DNA from: Ostreococcus lucimarinus CCE9901
Taxonomy: Eukaryota > Chlorophyta > Mamiellophyceae > Mamiellales > Bathycoccaceae
Assembly (NCBI RefSeq): GCF_000092065.1
Contig: NC_009357.1
Span: 62,001 to 126,000 of the forward strand
DNA: 64,000 nt
Direction: 5' to 3'
Of this stretch, positions 46,459 through 56,928 are shown piece after piece. The number at the start of each line of letters is the position of its first letter. Positions within the stretch are counted from its first letter, which is position 1. Under the pieces are notes generated by a model. It saw nothing but the letters and a program-made list of their open reading frames with translations. It had not been told where the DNA came from and ran no database searches. The position numbers and the translations under genes were made by a program.

Positions 46459-48474
46459 ATGCCCGACCGATGGCCTCCCGCGCTGGAGATCCCGCGCGCG
46501 CTCAATGACGACCCCGCGTTCCACGCCGCGGCGCCGGACGCGTACGTGTGCGCGCTCACGCGCGAGGTGATGAAGAATCCCGCCGTCGTCGGACGCACGG
46601 GACGGAGCTACGAGCGCGCGGCGATCGACGCGTGGATCGCGCGCCACGGGCGCGATCCCGTCGCGACGAGCGTCAAAGTGACGCGCGAGGACGCCGCGCC
46701 GAATCGCGCGGTGCGGGCGTCGATCGAGCGGTACGTCGCGCGCGAGACGGCGAGGCGCGCGCGAGGGGCGGCGACGGCGAACGAAGGCGCGAACGAAGAC
46801 GCGAACGAAGACGCGAACGAAGACGCGAACGAGACGGACGACGAGGAAGACGATGAGGAAGACGAGACGAGCGATGGGGAAGGAGAGGCGAAGGAATCGG
46901 GCGGGACGGCGGTGAACTGGCGCGCGAGAGTGGAGACGGCGACGCGCGAGACGGCGACGCGCGAGACGGCGGAGACGAGAAAGGTGCGCAGATATTTGTT
47001 TCCGCGGCGACGCGTCGACGTCGTGAGGGCTGAGTTTCTCGTGACGTCAGTGACGTATCCACAGCGCGCCGATGAGCCCGACGGGAAGTTTTTCAGGTTT
47101 AAAATGGAAGACTTGACGAAAATCGTCGGCGATTGGGCGGGCGAGGATTTGGAGGCGTACAAAAAGGGTGAGGTTAAAGACGGTCAAGGCGCGTCGTTCG
47201 TCGTGAGACGCACGGATAAGGATGGGAACGTTAAAGGTACGAAAACAGTGTGCGTCTGGGGTGGGCCGAAAGGACAAGGTGTTGGACGCTGGAACCCGGC
47301 GGTTCGCGCAAAGGCGGGCGACTGGGCTGTCGGCGATAAAGTCACTTTGATGAATTACAGCGAAGCGCTCGCGATGCCACCGCGGACGTTTCCACTATCT
47401 ATCAAAGAGTACAAAATACACTCACCCACGGGCTGGAACCTCCCCGCGAACGCTATCCGTTTCGGCCAAGCTGGTTTGATCGGGCACTGGTGGAAGACGC
47501 TCGACGTAGAGTTCGTGTTGGATGACTCAAACGTAGGTACGCGAGTGTACGGCGTTCACACCGATGCGCCGTATGAAACTCTCAAATTTGAAGTCCAAGC
47601 TCTTCGCTCTGACGGACGGTGGCACAAAGTTCGCTTAAGCTCGAAGAAAGTACCTTGGGGACGCACGTTTAAGCGTCCGGTTGATGACGCTACGTCCATT
47701 CGCGTGACGTGGCCAGATACTGATTTGCACAAGTTACCTCTCAGTGCTCACCGTAGTGGCGAAGGTTTACACGCCAACATCGTCGGTTCTACGACTGATA
47801 TCGACATATTATCCGTGGTTCACCCCACGGCAGGGGCTGACGGTAAATATTTCCGCTTCGACCCCGCAGCCATGGCGGCGGCGCGCGGCGGTGCGCGTGA
47901 CTGGGAAGGGACGTATACTTGCTATGTGCTTCGCACTGGCGTCCGAGATAAAGTGACGTTCAAACATGGACCGCTCGGCAAATCTGCCTCGAAGACTTTA
48001 TATCGACACGTCGAGTCCGACGATGAAGATACGAAGCCAAAAAAGTCCTTTTTAGCTACCGTCGCGGGCAAAGGGCGCAAGTTTATTCGCTTCGGCAAGT
48101 CACGCAGCGAAATAGAGGCGGGAGAGAACGACGACGTCTCCGAAGATGATGACGCGGAGACTGGCGAAGAAGTTGTCGCCGACGACGCTGACACGAATGA
48201 AGACGTTGAGAAAGAAGAGCATGAACTCGTGCAAGCACTCGGTATTGGATGCTATTCCACCGGCGCTCGCCCGGGAGACTGGCGCGTCGGCGACGTCATC
48301 TTGCTCAAGCGCTACGTCCTTCAGCCCGGCGTCGTGGAGCCCTCGCGACCAGCCGCATCAACACGCAAAGATGGATACGAAGAGGCGTCAAAAACAGACG
48401 AGTGGTTCCGGGTCTACCACCCGGACCCGATCGAACCCAATCAAGTCGACGAAGTCGTCATTCCCGACACCTAG
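46459..48474 (+). CDS. U-box protein with a duplicated unrecognised domain
   Basis: 671 residues. A U-box (about 26-95: DAYVCALTREVMKNPAVV, YERAAIDAWI, NRAVRASIERYV) suggests E3 ubiquitin-ligase activity. A low-complexity stretch (ANEDANED, then Asp/Glu-rich) follows. Two copies of an unknown domain lie at about 188-302 and 446-621, each with DGK(F/Y)FRF near its start and GD(W)(A/R)VGDxxxLxxY near its end; the second has an acidic insertion. A third, beta-rich region (350-425: GVHTDAPYETLKFEVQAL) sits between them. I know no family with this layout. Confidence 0.72.
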   Translation: MPDRWPPALEIPRALNDDPAFHAAAPDAYVCALTREVMKNPAVVGRTGRSYERAAIDAWIARHGRDPVATSVKVTREDAAPNRAVRASIERYVARETARRARGAATANEGANEDANEDANEDANETDDEEDDEEDETSDGEGEAKESGGTAVNWRARVETATRETATRETAETRKVRRYLFPRRRVDVVRAEFLVTSVTYPQRADEPDGKFFRFKMEDLTKIVGDWAGEDLEAYKKGEVKDGQGASFVVRRTDKDGNVKGTKTVCVWGGPKGQGVGRWNPAVRAKAGDWAVGDKVTLMNYSEALAMPPRTFPLSIKEYKIHSPTGWNLPANAIRFGQAGLIGHWWKTLDVEFVLDDSNVGTRVYGVHTDAPYETLKFEVQALRSDGRWHKVRLSSKKVPWGRTFKRPVDDATSIRVTWPDTDLHKLPLSAHRSGEGLHANIVGSTTDIDILSVVHPTAGADGKYFRFDPAAMAAARGGARDWEGTYTCYVLRTGVRDKVTFKHGPLGKSASKTLYRHVESDDEDTKPKKSFLATVAGKGRKFIRFGKSRSEIEAGENDDVSEDDDAETGEEVVADDADTNEDVEKEEHELVQALGIGCYSTGARPGDWRVGDVILLKRYVLQPGVVEPSRPAASTRKDGYEEASKTDEWFRVYHPDPIEPNQVDEVVIPDT

Positions 48475-48516
48475 ACAAAAATGCGAGCAGTTAACAATAG
48501 AATCAAAATTTTCCTA

Positions 48517-49920
48517 CTAAGCCTTGCCTTCAAAACGCGGCAAGGCGCCACTTAAGAATACCTTCCCCGTGATGCCGAGCGTTCCCGCCATGAAGAACGC
48601 GACGTCTCGAAACAAGCTCACCGGACCCGCTCCCGTTTCCAACGCGCCGATGAATCGGCTACTTTGCATGATCGCCGCCGTGGGCGGTTTCCTAATGCCC
48701 TCATACGCACGGAGTGCCTGTTTCACCGTGTCATATTCAGCGCCAACTTTCGATAGTTCGCTTGCGATACAAAGTGCGTCTTGCATGGCTTGATTCGCGC
48801 CTTGCCCGAGGAAAGGAGGCATAGCGTGGCATGCGTCGCCGACGAGGCTAATCGTTCCGGCGTCATCGCTCCACGAATCCAATACGTCGTGGTAATGCAC
48901 ACCGACGTCAAAGAATCGATCGCATGCCTCGGCTACGTCAATAGCACTTTGGGGCATACCCTTTTCACGCATCAAAGCCACGGCTTCTTCCTTTGCTGCG
49001 GCTTTTGCGCGCCACGCCGTGTTTTCGTCGCGCTTGGTTTTGTCTTGGACGCACAGCGCGATGTTGTGCTGCTTGTTCTGCGCCCCTTCGCCGCCGCCTG
49101 TGAACACGAGCATGTACGCGCCGTCTGCGAACCATTGATGGGCGATGTTCATTTCACTCGCCGCTCGTGCGGTCGAGCCCGCAGGTGTGCATCCGAAAAC
49201 GATGCGAATACCGCTGTACTTTGGCGGCGATTCGCCGCCATCCACCGCCTCGCGCGCACGACTATCGATGCCATCCGCGCCGATGACTAAATCAAACACC
49301 TCTCGATCGCCATTCTCAAACTCGATCTCTGCATTGCTTCCGCGCGATCGCACTGCTTTCACCCCGCGATCAAACATCAAACACTCGCTCGGCAGCGCGT
49401 CCGCCATCGCGCGTTGCAAATCTGCCCGCTGCACCGTCCCCGCCAACACCCTCCCACTTTCGCTCACCAACGCCTCGCATCCGTCGTCGTCGCCGCGTAT
49501 CATATCGTGTACTCTCACCTCAAACAATCCGAATCCTCCATTCGCTCGTCGCGCTTTGACACCGAGCAAATCATTCGCCAACGCGTCGTAGGTCGCCTCG
49601 AGCCCGAGCTCGCAGAGCACTCTCGCGCCGCCATTCAAATTGAACCCTCCGCCGACGTTCGGCTTGATCGCCTCCGTTCTTTCGAACACGCGCACTCCAT
49701 CGATGCCTTTCGCGCGAAGCGCCAGCGCGGTGGCTAACCCGCTCGGCCCACCGCCGATGACGGCGACTTTCTTGTCGCTCCAAAAGCTCGAGCCGTCGGG
49801 TCGAGGCGGAAGAGCGAAGCGTTTTACGAGCGCACGGCGCGCGTTCGAAGTCGCGCGCGACGGCGAGAACGAGAACGCGCGTTTGCACGACGTCGACGCG
49901 CACGCGCGCTCGGCGAACAT
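48517..49920 (-). CDS. FAD-dependent monooxygenase (zeaxanthin-epoxidase/salicylate-hydroxylase-like)
   Basis: 467 residues with an N-terminal Ser/Arg-rich transit-like segment (1-45). FAD motifs are GGGPSGLATALALRA (56-70), the DG-type VIGADGIDSRAR, and GDACHAMPPFLGQGANQAMQDA. Such flavoproteins hydroxylate or epoxidise aromatic or isoprenoid substrates; the specific one is unknown. It has no FHA domain, unlike true zeaxanthin epoxidase. It converges on the U-box gene. Confidence 0.85.
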   Translation of the reverse strand: MFAERACASTSCKRAFSFSPSRATSNARRALVKRFALPPRPDGSSFWSDKKVAVIGGGPSGLATALALRAKGIDGVRVFERTEAIKPNVGGGFNLNGGARVLCELGLEATYDALANDLLGVKARRANGGFGLFEVRVHDMIRGDDDGCEALVSESGRVLAGTVQRADLQRAMADALPSECLMFDRGVKAVRSRGSNAEIEFENGDREVFDLVIGADGIDSRAREAVDGGESPPKYSGIRIVFGCTPAGSTARAASEMNIAHQWFADGAYMLVFTGGGEGAQNKQHNIALCVQDKTKRDENTAWRAKAAAKEEAVALMREKGMPQSAIDVAEACDRFFDVGVHYHDVLDSWSDDAGTISLVGDACHAMPPFLGQGANQAMQDALCIASELSKVGAEYDTVKQALRAYEGIRKPPTAAIMQSSRFIGALETGAGPVSLFRDVAFFMAGTLGITGKVFLSGALPRFEGKA

Positions 49921-50031
49921 CGCGCGGACGTGTGACGAGTTTTAACGAGAGATGTGACTTTCGTTGCAACGGGACGCCTTCGCGGCGAGGCTCGGCAATA
50001 ATTTTATAATGTACTGTGGCGCCACATCGGC

Positions 50032-51057
50032 TCAATCGTGGTGCGCTTTGGCGCCATTTGGTTCGTCTTCATCGTCGCTCCTCACGTCCTCCGCGTTTCC
50101 GGTCGCTAGCACCTTGTGCACGACGTTGACGATGAGTTTAAACCAATACACCTGCAAGCCGAGAATGACGTAGAGCAACGCGACGCACAGCCAGTACGGG
50201 ATCGATGGGCTAAAATACCGCCTCGCCTCGAAGTGCACGGAGTACACCACGTACGGATACATCACCAGTCGCATGACGAAAAATATGACGAGAAAAATAC
50301 CGAACAACACGTCGGCGGCGAGTTGATATTTCTTATCCCCGCGCGCGTCCCCGACGTACTTCGCGCACTTCGCCGCGTGCAACGGTACGTCCGCCGGGTC
50401 CAGCACGAGCATGATCACCGCCCCCACGCGCGTCCAACCGACGATGTACGACACCCAAATCACTCCGATCGTCGCAAAATGATGCAATTGCATCTCCCAA
50501 AAATCTTTCCGCTTATGTTCGAGAAACACGTTGGCCGCCCCCGCGACGTATCGCGCCCCGTACGCCAGATAGTACGCCCGCAGCGCGCTCTCCGTCGCCC
50601 GCGTCTTCACCGGTGCCCCGATCCACCACTCGCTCGACGGCCAGAACCATCGCTGTCCAGGCACTATCGCGCACCCGATGATCGTGAACGTCCCGTACGT
50701 CGCCATCTCGAGCGCGCTCTGCGCGAACTTTTCCATCTTTCGTCGTCGCGCCTTGCGCGCGCCGCCGACGCCGCGCGCGCCGTAACCCATCAGTCGTCCC
50801 GCTAGCGGTTCGACGACGGCGCGCCGTAACAACCAGTTGAACGCGAACATGATTATCGCGTAGATGAGCGTCACGCGCGCGTCCAGCGCGGCGTCGGGCG
50901 CGCGCACGCGCGACGCGACGGCGCGTGGCGTCGCGTGTTCACCGGCGCGCAATTTAAATCCGAATTGCGCCGCCAGCGCGCCGACGTCGTCGCTCACGAC
51001 GCGCGCGGCGTGGCGCCACGTCGAGGATGACGTCGCCGACGCGCGCGAGGCGAACAT
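50032..51057 (-). CDS. LAG1: Ceramide synthase (LAG1/LASS, TLC domain)
   Basis: 341 residues. The TLC domain carries the Lag1 motif region (FWEMQLHHFATIGVIWVSYIVGW, then VIMLVLDPADVPLHAAK) with the two adjacent catalytic histidines. Several helices surround it (IYAIIMFAFNWLLRR, YGTFTIIGCAIV). Ceramide synthases acylate sphingoid bases in the ER. The C-terminus is acidic (DVRSDDEDE). The start at 51057 gives MFASRASATSSSTWRH. A 120-bp divergent spacer separates it from the aldolase gene. Confidence 0.92.
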   Translation of the reverse strand: MFASRASATSSSTWRHAARVVSDDVGALAAQFGFKLRAGEHATPRAVASRVRAPDAALDARVTLIYAIIMFAFNWLLRRAVVEPLAGRLMGYGARGVGGARKARRRKMEKFAQSALEMATYGTFTIIGCAIVPGQRWFWPSSEWWIGAPVKTRATESALRAYYLAYGARYVAGAANVFLEHKRKDFWEMQLHHFATIGVIWVSYIVGWTRVGAVIMLVLDPADVPLHAAKCAKYVGDARGDKKYQLAADVLFGIFLVIFFVMRLVMYPYVVYSVHFEARRYFSPSIPYWLCVALLYVILGLQVYWFKLIVNVVHKVLATGNAEDVRSDDEDEPNGAKAHHD

Positions 51058-51177
51058 CGCGGCGACCGCGCGAGCGCGCGAGCGGTGCGAGGCGCTGAGT
51101 GCGGGACGACGGGATAACGCCTCACTTTCGCGCGCGCGTTCGAGCGCACGGTCGTCTCGCGCGCGCGTCTCGCGCCG

Positions 51178-52191
51178 ATGTCGTTCGCGGATGAGCTGCG
51201 CGCCACGGCGCTCGCGCTGAGCGCGCCGGGCAAGGGAATCCTGGCCGCGGACGAGAGCACGGGGACGATCGGAAAGCGGCTCGCGTCGATCGGTGTCGAA
51301 AACGCGATTGAAAATCGAGTCGCGCTGCGCGAATTGCTCTTCAGCGCGCCGGGGTTCGAGAAGTACGTCAGTGGAGTGATACTGTTCGATGAAACGCTGC
51401 GATCGACGGGGAAGAGCGGGACGTCGTTCGCGGAGATGCTGCGATCGAGAGGCGTGACGCCGGGCATCAAAGTCGACGCGGGGACGCGAGCGCTCGACGC
51501 GTCGCCGAACGAAACCTTCACGCAAGGCTTAGATGGGTTGGCGGAACGCTGCGAAGAATATTACGCCATGGGCGCGCGATTTGCGAAGTGGCGCGCGGTG
51601 CTGACGATTGATGAGGCGAAAGGATTGCCGAGCGCGTTGGCGTTGGCGGAGAACGCGAACGCGTTGGCGAGGTACGCGAGCGCGTGTCAATCGCGAGGTT
51701 TGGTGCCGATCGTTGAACCCGAAATTTTGATGGACGGCGCGCACGGTATCGAAGTCTGCGGGGCGGTGACGCGCAGGGTGCTGGACGCGGTGTTTTCGGC
51801 GCTGCGTTTGCACGGCGTGCAGTTGGACGGGATGATTTTGAAGCCAAACATGGTGACGCCGGGGGCGAGCGCGAAGACGAGCGCGAACGTCGACGCCGAA
51901 GTCGCGCGAGCGACCGTCGCGGCGCTGTGTGACACCGTTCCGCCGTCAGTGCCGGGTATTTTGTTCTTATCGGGCGGACAGAGCGAAGAAGAGGCGACCG
52001 AGCGTTTGCGATTGATGAACACGACGCAAAAAGCCGATCGAGCGCCGTGGACGCTCTCCTTCTCCTACGGCCGCGCGCTTCAAGCCAGCTGCTTGAAGGC
52101 GTGGGGTGGTAAGTCCGAAAACGTGAGCGCCGCCCAAGCGGCGTTCTTAGACCGATGCAAATCAAACTCCGAAGCGTCGATCCGTCGCTAG
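51178..52191 (+). CDS. FBA: Class I fructose-bisphosphate aldolase
   Basis: 337 residues with no transit peptide, so the cytosolic form is likely. Motifs: [29 protein letters not shown], the Schiff-base Lys K222 in GMILKPNMV, and [12 protein letters not shown]. The C-terminus is NSEASIRR rather than the usual terminal Tyr of class I enzymes. It carries out the aldol step of glycolysis and gluconeogenesis. Confidence 0.95.
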   Translation: MSFADELRATALALSAPGKGILAADESTGTIGKRLASIGVENAIENRVALRELLFSAPGFEKYVSGVILFDETLRSTGKSGTSFAEMLRSRGVTPGIKVDAGTRALDASPNETFTQGLDGLAERCEEYYAMGARFAKWRAVLTIDEAKGLPSALALAENANALARYASACQSRGLVPIVEPEILMDGAHGIEVCGAVTRRVLDAVFSALRLHGVQLDGMILKPNMVTPGASAKTSANVDAEVARATVAALCDTVPPSVPGILFLSGGQSEEEATERLRLMNTTQKADRAPWTLSFSYGRALQASCLKAWGGKSENVSAAQAAFLDRCKSNSEASIRR

Positions 52192-52344
52192 AAAACTACG
52201 ATGTAATGGAACTCGTGATCCATCCCGACGCTCGAGCGCCGATCTCGCCGTCGAACTTGGCACCTCACTCCGCGCCCCCCTTCGTCGCGCGTCGCCGCGC
52301 GACGCCCTCGCGGCGCGCGTGCGCGAAGAAGACGATCAACAGAC

Positions 52345-54063
52345 ATGCTCTCTTCGCTCCCGTGCGAACTCTGGGCGCACATCGCGTCGTTTCTACCGCT
52401 GCGCGATCGGGAGACTTTGCTTGAAACGTGTGCCGAGACTCGCGAAGGAGTGATTTTCCTTTGCGAATGCGCGCGCACGCGGCTTCTCGCGCGCCGTGGG
52501 TACTTTTTCGAGAACGAATATGGTTTGCCGTGCGTCGACGAGGAGGAGGTGGGGTTTCACGCGCGCGCGTTGCTTCGGCACACGAGCGCGTTGTCGACGA
52601 CGAAGCGCGACGCCGCCGCAAAGTTTTGCGCCGCGATGACGGCGGCGTTTTCCGATGCGCTCGATGATCCGGATTTCGAGATGACAGAAAATGAACGCGT
52701 CGATCGAGTGTCGCGCATGATGAAGGTGGCGAGCGCGGAGTTGAGCCACAGATGCCGTGGGAAAGCGGTGGGATTATTCTTGCGATACGAAATCGATGAT
52801 TTGGAGACGGCGATCGGCGTCGGCGAACTCGGGCTGGTGGAACATGAACTTTTCGATATGAATGAGGACAAGGAAGAACGTATCAAGTACGAGCGGGCGT
52901 CGTTGCGATCGTATCTGCGAGTGTTCATCGTGACGCACGTCGTGCTCGGCTCGGAAACGCTGTCGCATCTGTACACAGAGAGCTCGCATCGGTACGATTT
53001 AGAGGCAGCGTTCGCTTGGAAGGCGTTCACGATTGGATTCATGGGCTTGCTCACTACGCGAGAATCAACGAGCGCGGAATTGCTGCGTACGCTCACGATG
53101 CCAAACGTGCGTTGGTTTCTTCTGAACTTGTACAAAAACGGTACCGCACACGCGACGACGACAAACGCGAGCGAAACGCACTCGATCCTGGATTCGATCG
53201 CGGATTTGTACTCGAAGAGCATCGATATCGAAATTGCGACTTTTCGCCAGTACGAAGTGGACTCACTCACGGGTATGACGGCATTGCAGCGAGCTGAGCA
53301 AATGTTTACTGTGGTTCACGAGCGCGTGCATCCGAACGAAGTGTTTAACGACAACATTGCCGCGCTTGCCAAAATCCTTTCGCTCATCGTCCGTGAGACG
53401 AATCAAGACAAGGCTTCATTTGCGCGAGTTGTGTTCGACTTGACGCGAGGATGGGACGCTTCATTCAAGCTTATGCTGCTCGGATCTTTATGGGAGGCGT
53501 GTCCGCAGACGGATTATCTACTGCGAGCTCTTCTAAGACGCGACTTCGTTCCTGCGCCATTCGATCAAGACGACGGCGGCCTCGGTATCATGGACGTGCA
53601 AGCGACGCGAGTTGGTCGAAAGCTTCTCGCGGTTTTCGAGCAGCGTCATCACGTACGCTTGAAGCCGGACACGTGCGTTAGCCTGTTCGAACTCGCGCGA
53701 AAGAACTGGACAGAGGAAGACGACGAGCGCATGGTTCGGAGTCTGTTGAAAGATTGCAACGTTGGCGTGTCGTTATCTCTCACTGCGTGCTCGTACGAAT
53801 GCTGCCGAAACGGTATCAACGATAACGTGCTCGCTCTGGTCGTGTTCCTCGCCGAGCGCGGTGTCGCGCGCTCCAAACGCGTTTCATCCTTCGACGAGCC
53901 CGCGCCGAAACGGCGCCGCGTCGTCAAGCTCGGCGAAGAAGACGCCTCAAACGAGGAGTCGCTCTTATATTTAGATTTCGAGTACGAGGTCGGCGTGTTC
54001 TCTCAACGCGAATCTCCCGAGTCTCAGGATCTTACGCCCGAATGGCTCGCTCGAGAAGAGTGA
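52345..54063 (+). CDS. F-box protein, unknown substrate
   Basis: 572 residues. An N-terminal F-box (MLSSLPCELWAHIASFLPLRDRETLLETCAETRE) suggests an SCF ubiquitin-ligase receptor. The remaining 500 residues are alpha-helical and acidic and match no repeat class I recognise (no LRR, Kelch or WD pattern). A short basic cluster KRRRVVK near the C-terminus could be an NLS. It lies 153 bp after the aldolase gene on the same strand. Confidence 0.7.
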   Translation: MLSSLPCELWAHIASFLPLRDRETLLETCAETREGVIFLCECARTRLLARRGYFFENEYGLPCVDEEEVGFHARALLRHTSALSTTKRDAAAKFCAAMTAAFSDALDDPDFEMTENERVDRVSRMMKVASAELSHRCRGKAVGLFLRYEIDDLETAIGVGELGLVEHELFDMNEDKEERIKYERASLRSYLRVFIVTHVVLGSETLSHLYTESSHRYDLEAAFAWKAFTIGFMGLLTTRESTSAELLRTLTMPNVRWFLLNLYKNGTAHATTTNASETHSILDSIADLYSKSIDIEIATFRQYEVDSLTGMTALQRAEQMFTVVHERVHPNEVFNDNIAALAKILSLIVRETNQDKASFARVVFDLTRGWDASFKLMLLGSLWEACPQTDYLLRALLRRDFVPAPFDQDDGGLGIMDVQATRVGRKLLAVFEQRHHVRLKPDTCVSLFELARKNWTEEDDERMVRSLLKDCNVGVSLSLTACSYECCRNGINDNVLALVVFLAERGVARSKRVSSFDEPAPKRRRVVKLGEEDASNEESLLYLDFEYEVGVFSQRESPESQDLTPEWLAREE

Positions 54064-54130
54064 ATCGCGTCGCTTTGCGCGAATTTCATTTGCGTTCGTC
54101 GTCGCGTTGTTTTGATATTTCATCGAATGA

Positions 54131-54752
54131 TTACGCATCCTTCTTCGTCTCCTTCACCGCCTTGGTGCATCCGAGCTGCTCCAACGTCTCCACAATCTTA
54201 GCCACGTTCGCACCGCGAATTTGCTCGCCGTGCGGCTCGCCTTCGGACGTGTAAAACGCAAAAGTCGGCATCGCCGTCACGTTGTGCGCCCCGCTCACCG
54301 CCCCATTCTTATCGACGTCCACCTTGATAAACATCGCGTCGTACTCTTCCGACATGTCCGCGAACACCGGCGCGATTCGCCGACACGGCCCACACCACGT
54401 CGCCGTAAAATCAACAACCACCGCTCGCTTCGCCGCCTTCGCCTCCGCCAACGCCTCCGCGAACGCCTCCGCCGTCTCGCACTCCACCACCCGCTTCTTC
54501 TCCACCGCCCCTCCTCGCGCGTCTCCGTACCCGAGCATCGACCGAATCACCGATCCGATGAACCGAAACGTCACGTACATCACCAGCACGCGCGCGTGTT
54601 TCGGCAGCTGCGCGTCGCGTCGCTCGCGCCCTCGTCAGTCGTCGCTCGCGCGCCGCGCCCGTTCGAGATCCAGACGCGTCGTTCGGTCGCACCTTTTCAA
54701 AATACGCCTCCGCCGCCGCGCGCGCGCTTTGCACCATCCCGCCGAGATCCAT
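54131..54752 (-). CDS. Membrane-anchored thioredoxin (two exons)
   Basis: Exon 1 54752..54693 and exon 2 54607..54131, intron 54692..54608 (GTGCG donor, ACTGAC branch, GCAG acceptor, phase 0), give 178 residues. Without exon 1 the frame would start at an internal Met. A hydrophobic stretch (RVLVMYVTFRFIGSVI) precedes the thioredoxin fold, so it is probably tethered to a membrane. The active site is W91-C-G-P-C95, the cis-Pro lies in TAMPTF, and the C-terminus is Lys-rich. Divergent from NOP58 with 271 bp between starts. Confidence 0.82.
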
Positions 54753-55023
54753 CGTCGCCGTCGTCGCCGTCGTCGTCGCGCGTCGTCGTCGCGCGTCTTC
54801 GCCGGCGATCGCGGGCGCGCGCGGGCGTCGCGGCGCGTTCGAGTTCCGTGTGTAGTGTCTCATTGATTCTCTTCGCGGCGCCCACGATGCGGGTCTCGAT
54901 CTCGTATTGCGCGCGCGGGAGATCTATCAGACGACGCGCGCCGTGTGTTTGGTCCGTGTGTACACCGCGCGTCCACGAGACCACGCCGCCGCCGCCGCCG
55001 ATCGTCGCACACGCGCGCGCGCG

Positions 55024-56776
55024 ATGCTGCTGCTGTTCGAGACCCCGGCGGGGTACTCGCTGTTCAAGGTCAAGGCCGAGAAGAAGCTCCAGGACGCGGA
55101 GGTGCGTGCGACGCGCGGTGACGACGACGCGACGCGACGCGACGCGACGCGAGCGCGCGCGAAAAGGCGCGCGCGATCGACGCGAAAGGCGGTGGGACGC
55201 GCGACGCGCGCGCGGGCGGCGGTCGACGACGCGGGACGCGCGACGCGCGAGGGGCGCGACGGTCGTGGACGCGGGACGACGCGAGGGAGGACGCGCGGGC
55301 GGGCGCGCGCGGACAAAAGGGCGGGAGTCGATTCGCGAGGGAATTGGCGAATTGGGGATTGGCTGGCGAGGAAGACGCGACGCGAGGACGAGGGACTGAC
55401 GATGCGCGCGCGCGCGAACGTGAACGCAGAAGTTGCAAGATGCTTTCAGCACGGTGGAGGGGGCGAAGAAGATGGTGTCGATGAAGGCGTTTAGTAAGTT
55501 TGAGAATACGACGGAGGCGCTCGCGGCGGCGGCGACGCTGGTGGATTCCAAAGTCGGGAAGAACTTGAAAAAGTTTTTGTCGAAACACGCCGAGGGGGAG
55601 ACTTTGGCGGTGGCGGACTCTAAACTCGGCGCGGCGATCAAAGAGAAGCTGGGTATTAACTGCGTCGCCGATAGTGGGGTTATGGAACTCATGCGCGGCG
55701 TGCGTTACCAGCTCAACGAGTTGATCGGAGGGTTGACGGATGCCGATCTCGCGCCGATGGCTTTGGGTTTGTCTCACTCCTTGTCGCGATATAAGCTCAA
55801 GTTTTCTCCGGATAAGGTTGATACCATGGTTATTCAAGCCATCGGCTTGCTCGACGAACTCGACAAGGAATTGAACACGTATTCCATGCGCGTGCGCGAG
55901 TGGTACGGGTGGCACTTCCCCGAGCTCACGAAGATCATCGCGGATAACATGCAGTACGCCAAGGCTGCGAAACTCATGGGTGATCGCGCGAAGGCGGCGG
56001 GGATCGACTTCTCTGGTATTCTCGATGAAGACGTCGAACAAGAGGTAAAAGACGCCGCCATCATTTCCATGGGGACGGAAATTTCCGAAGAAGATTTGAG
56101 CAACATTGGACAGTTGGCCGACCAAGTCATCTCCTTGAGCGAGTACCGTGCGCAACTGTACGATTATCTGAAGGCTCGAATGAACGCCATCGCGCCCAAC
56201 CTGACGGTGCTCGTCGGCGAACTCGTCGGCGCTCGTCTCATCTCCCACGCGGGTTCGTTGATGAACCTCGCCAAGCACCCGGCGTCTACGGTGCAAATTT
56301 TGGGAGCGGAAAAGGCTCTTTTCCGCGCGCTCAAGACCAAGCATGAAACTCCAAAGTATGGTTTGATCTATCATGCCTCACTCATCGGCCAAGCGGCGCC
56401 CAAGTTCAAGGGGAAAATTTCTCGCGTCTTGGCGGCGAAGTGCGCGTTGTCGATTCGCGTCGACGCTCTTGGGGAATCCTCCGAGGCGACGATTGGCGTT
56501 GAAGCGCGCGAAAAGGTCGAGGCACGATTACGACAGCTTGAAGGCAAGACGCTTGGCGAAGCTTCTGGCGTCAAGAAGATGTCTGGAGACATAAAGAAGC
56601 ACGACAAGGACCGCAACGCGGACGCGCCGGCGCTTCTCACCGCGCCGCGTTCGTACAATCCGGATAAGGATGCGACGAAGAAGGAGAAAAAGGAGAAGAA
56701 AGATAAGAAAGAGAAGCGTAAGAGCGAAGGCGACTCTCCAAAGTCTTCGAAGAAGAGCAAGAAGAACAAAGATTAA
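55024..56776 (+). CDS. NOP58: Box C/D snoRNP protein NOP58 (two exons)
   Basis: Exons 55024..55101 and 55430..56776, intron 55102..55429 (GTGCGT donor, ACTGAC branch, CGCAG acceptor, phase 0), give 474 residues. Exon 1 supplies the start MLLLFETPAGYSLFKVK. The NOP domain has HAGSLMNLAKHPASTVQILG, EKALFRALKTK and HASLIGQAAPKFKGKISR. The C-terminal KKEKKEKKDKKEK tail is typical. NOP58 holds box C/D snoRNAs for 2'-O-methylation of rRNA in the nucleolus. The intron is one of the longest in the window. Confidence 0.95.
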
Positions 56777-56928
56777 CATCTTCCACGACTCTCATTCCTC
56801 TTAGCTCTCGTGTACTCTAGTAGCCTCTTTTTCAGTCCGATGGACTTCGAACGAATTCAAGTTTTACCACTAGCGACTTAATAAACAAGACAAAATCATC
56901 AACAACGACTCATCTGGGTTACACGTCG

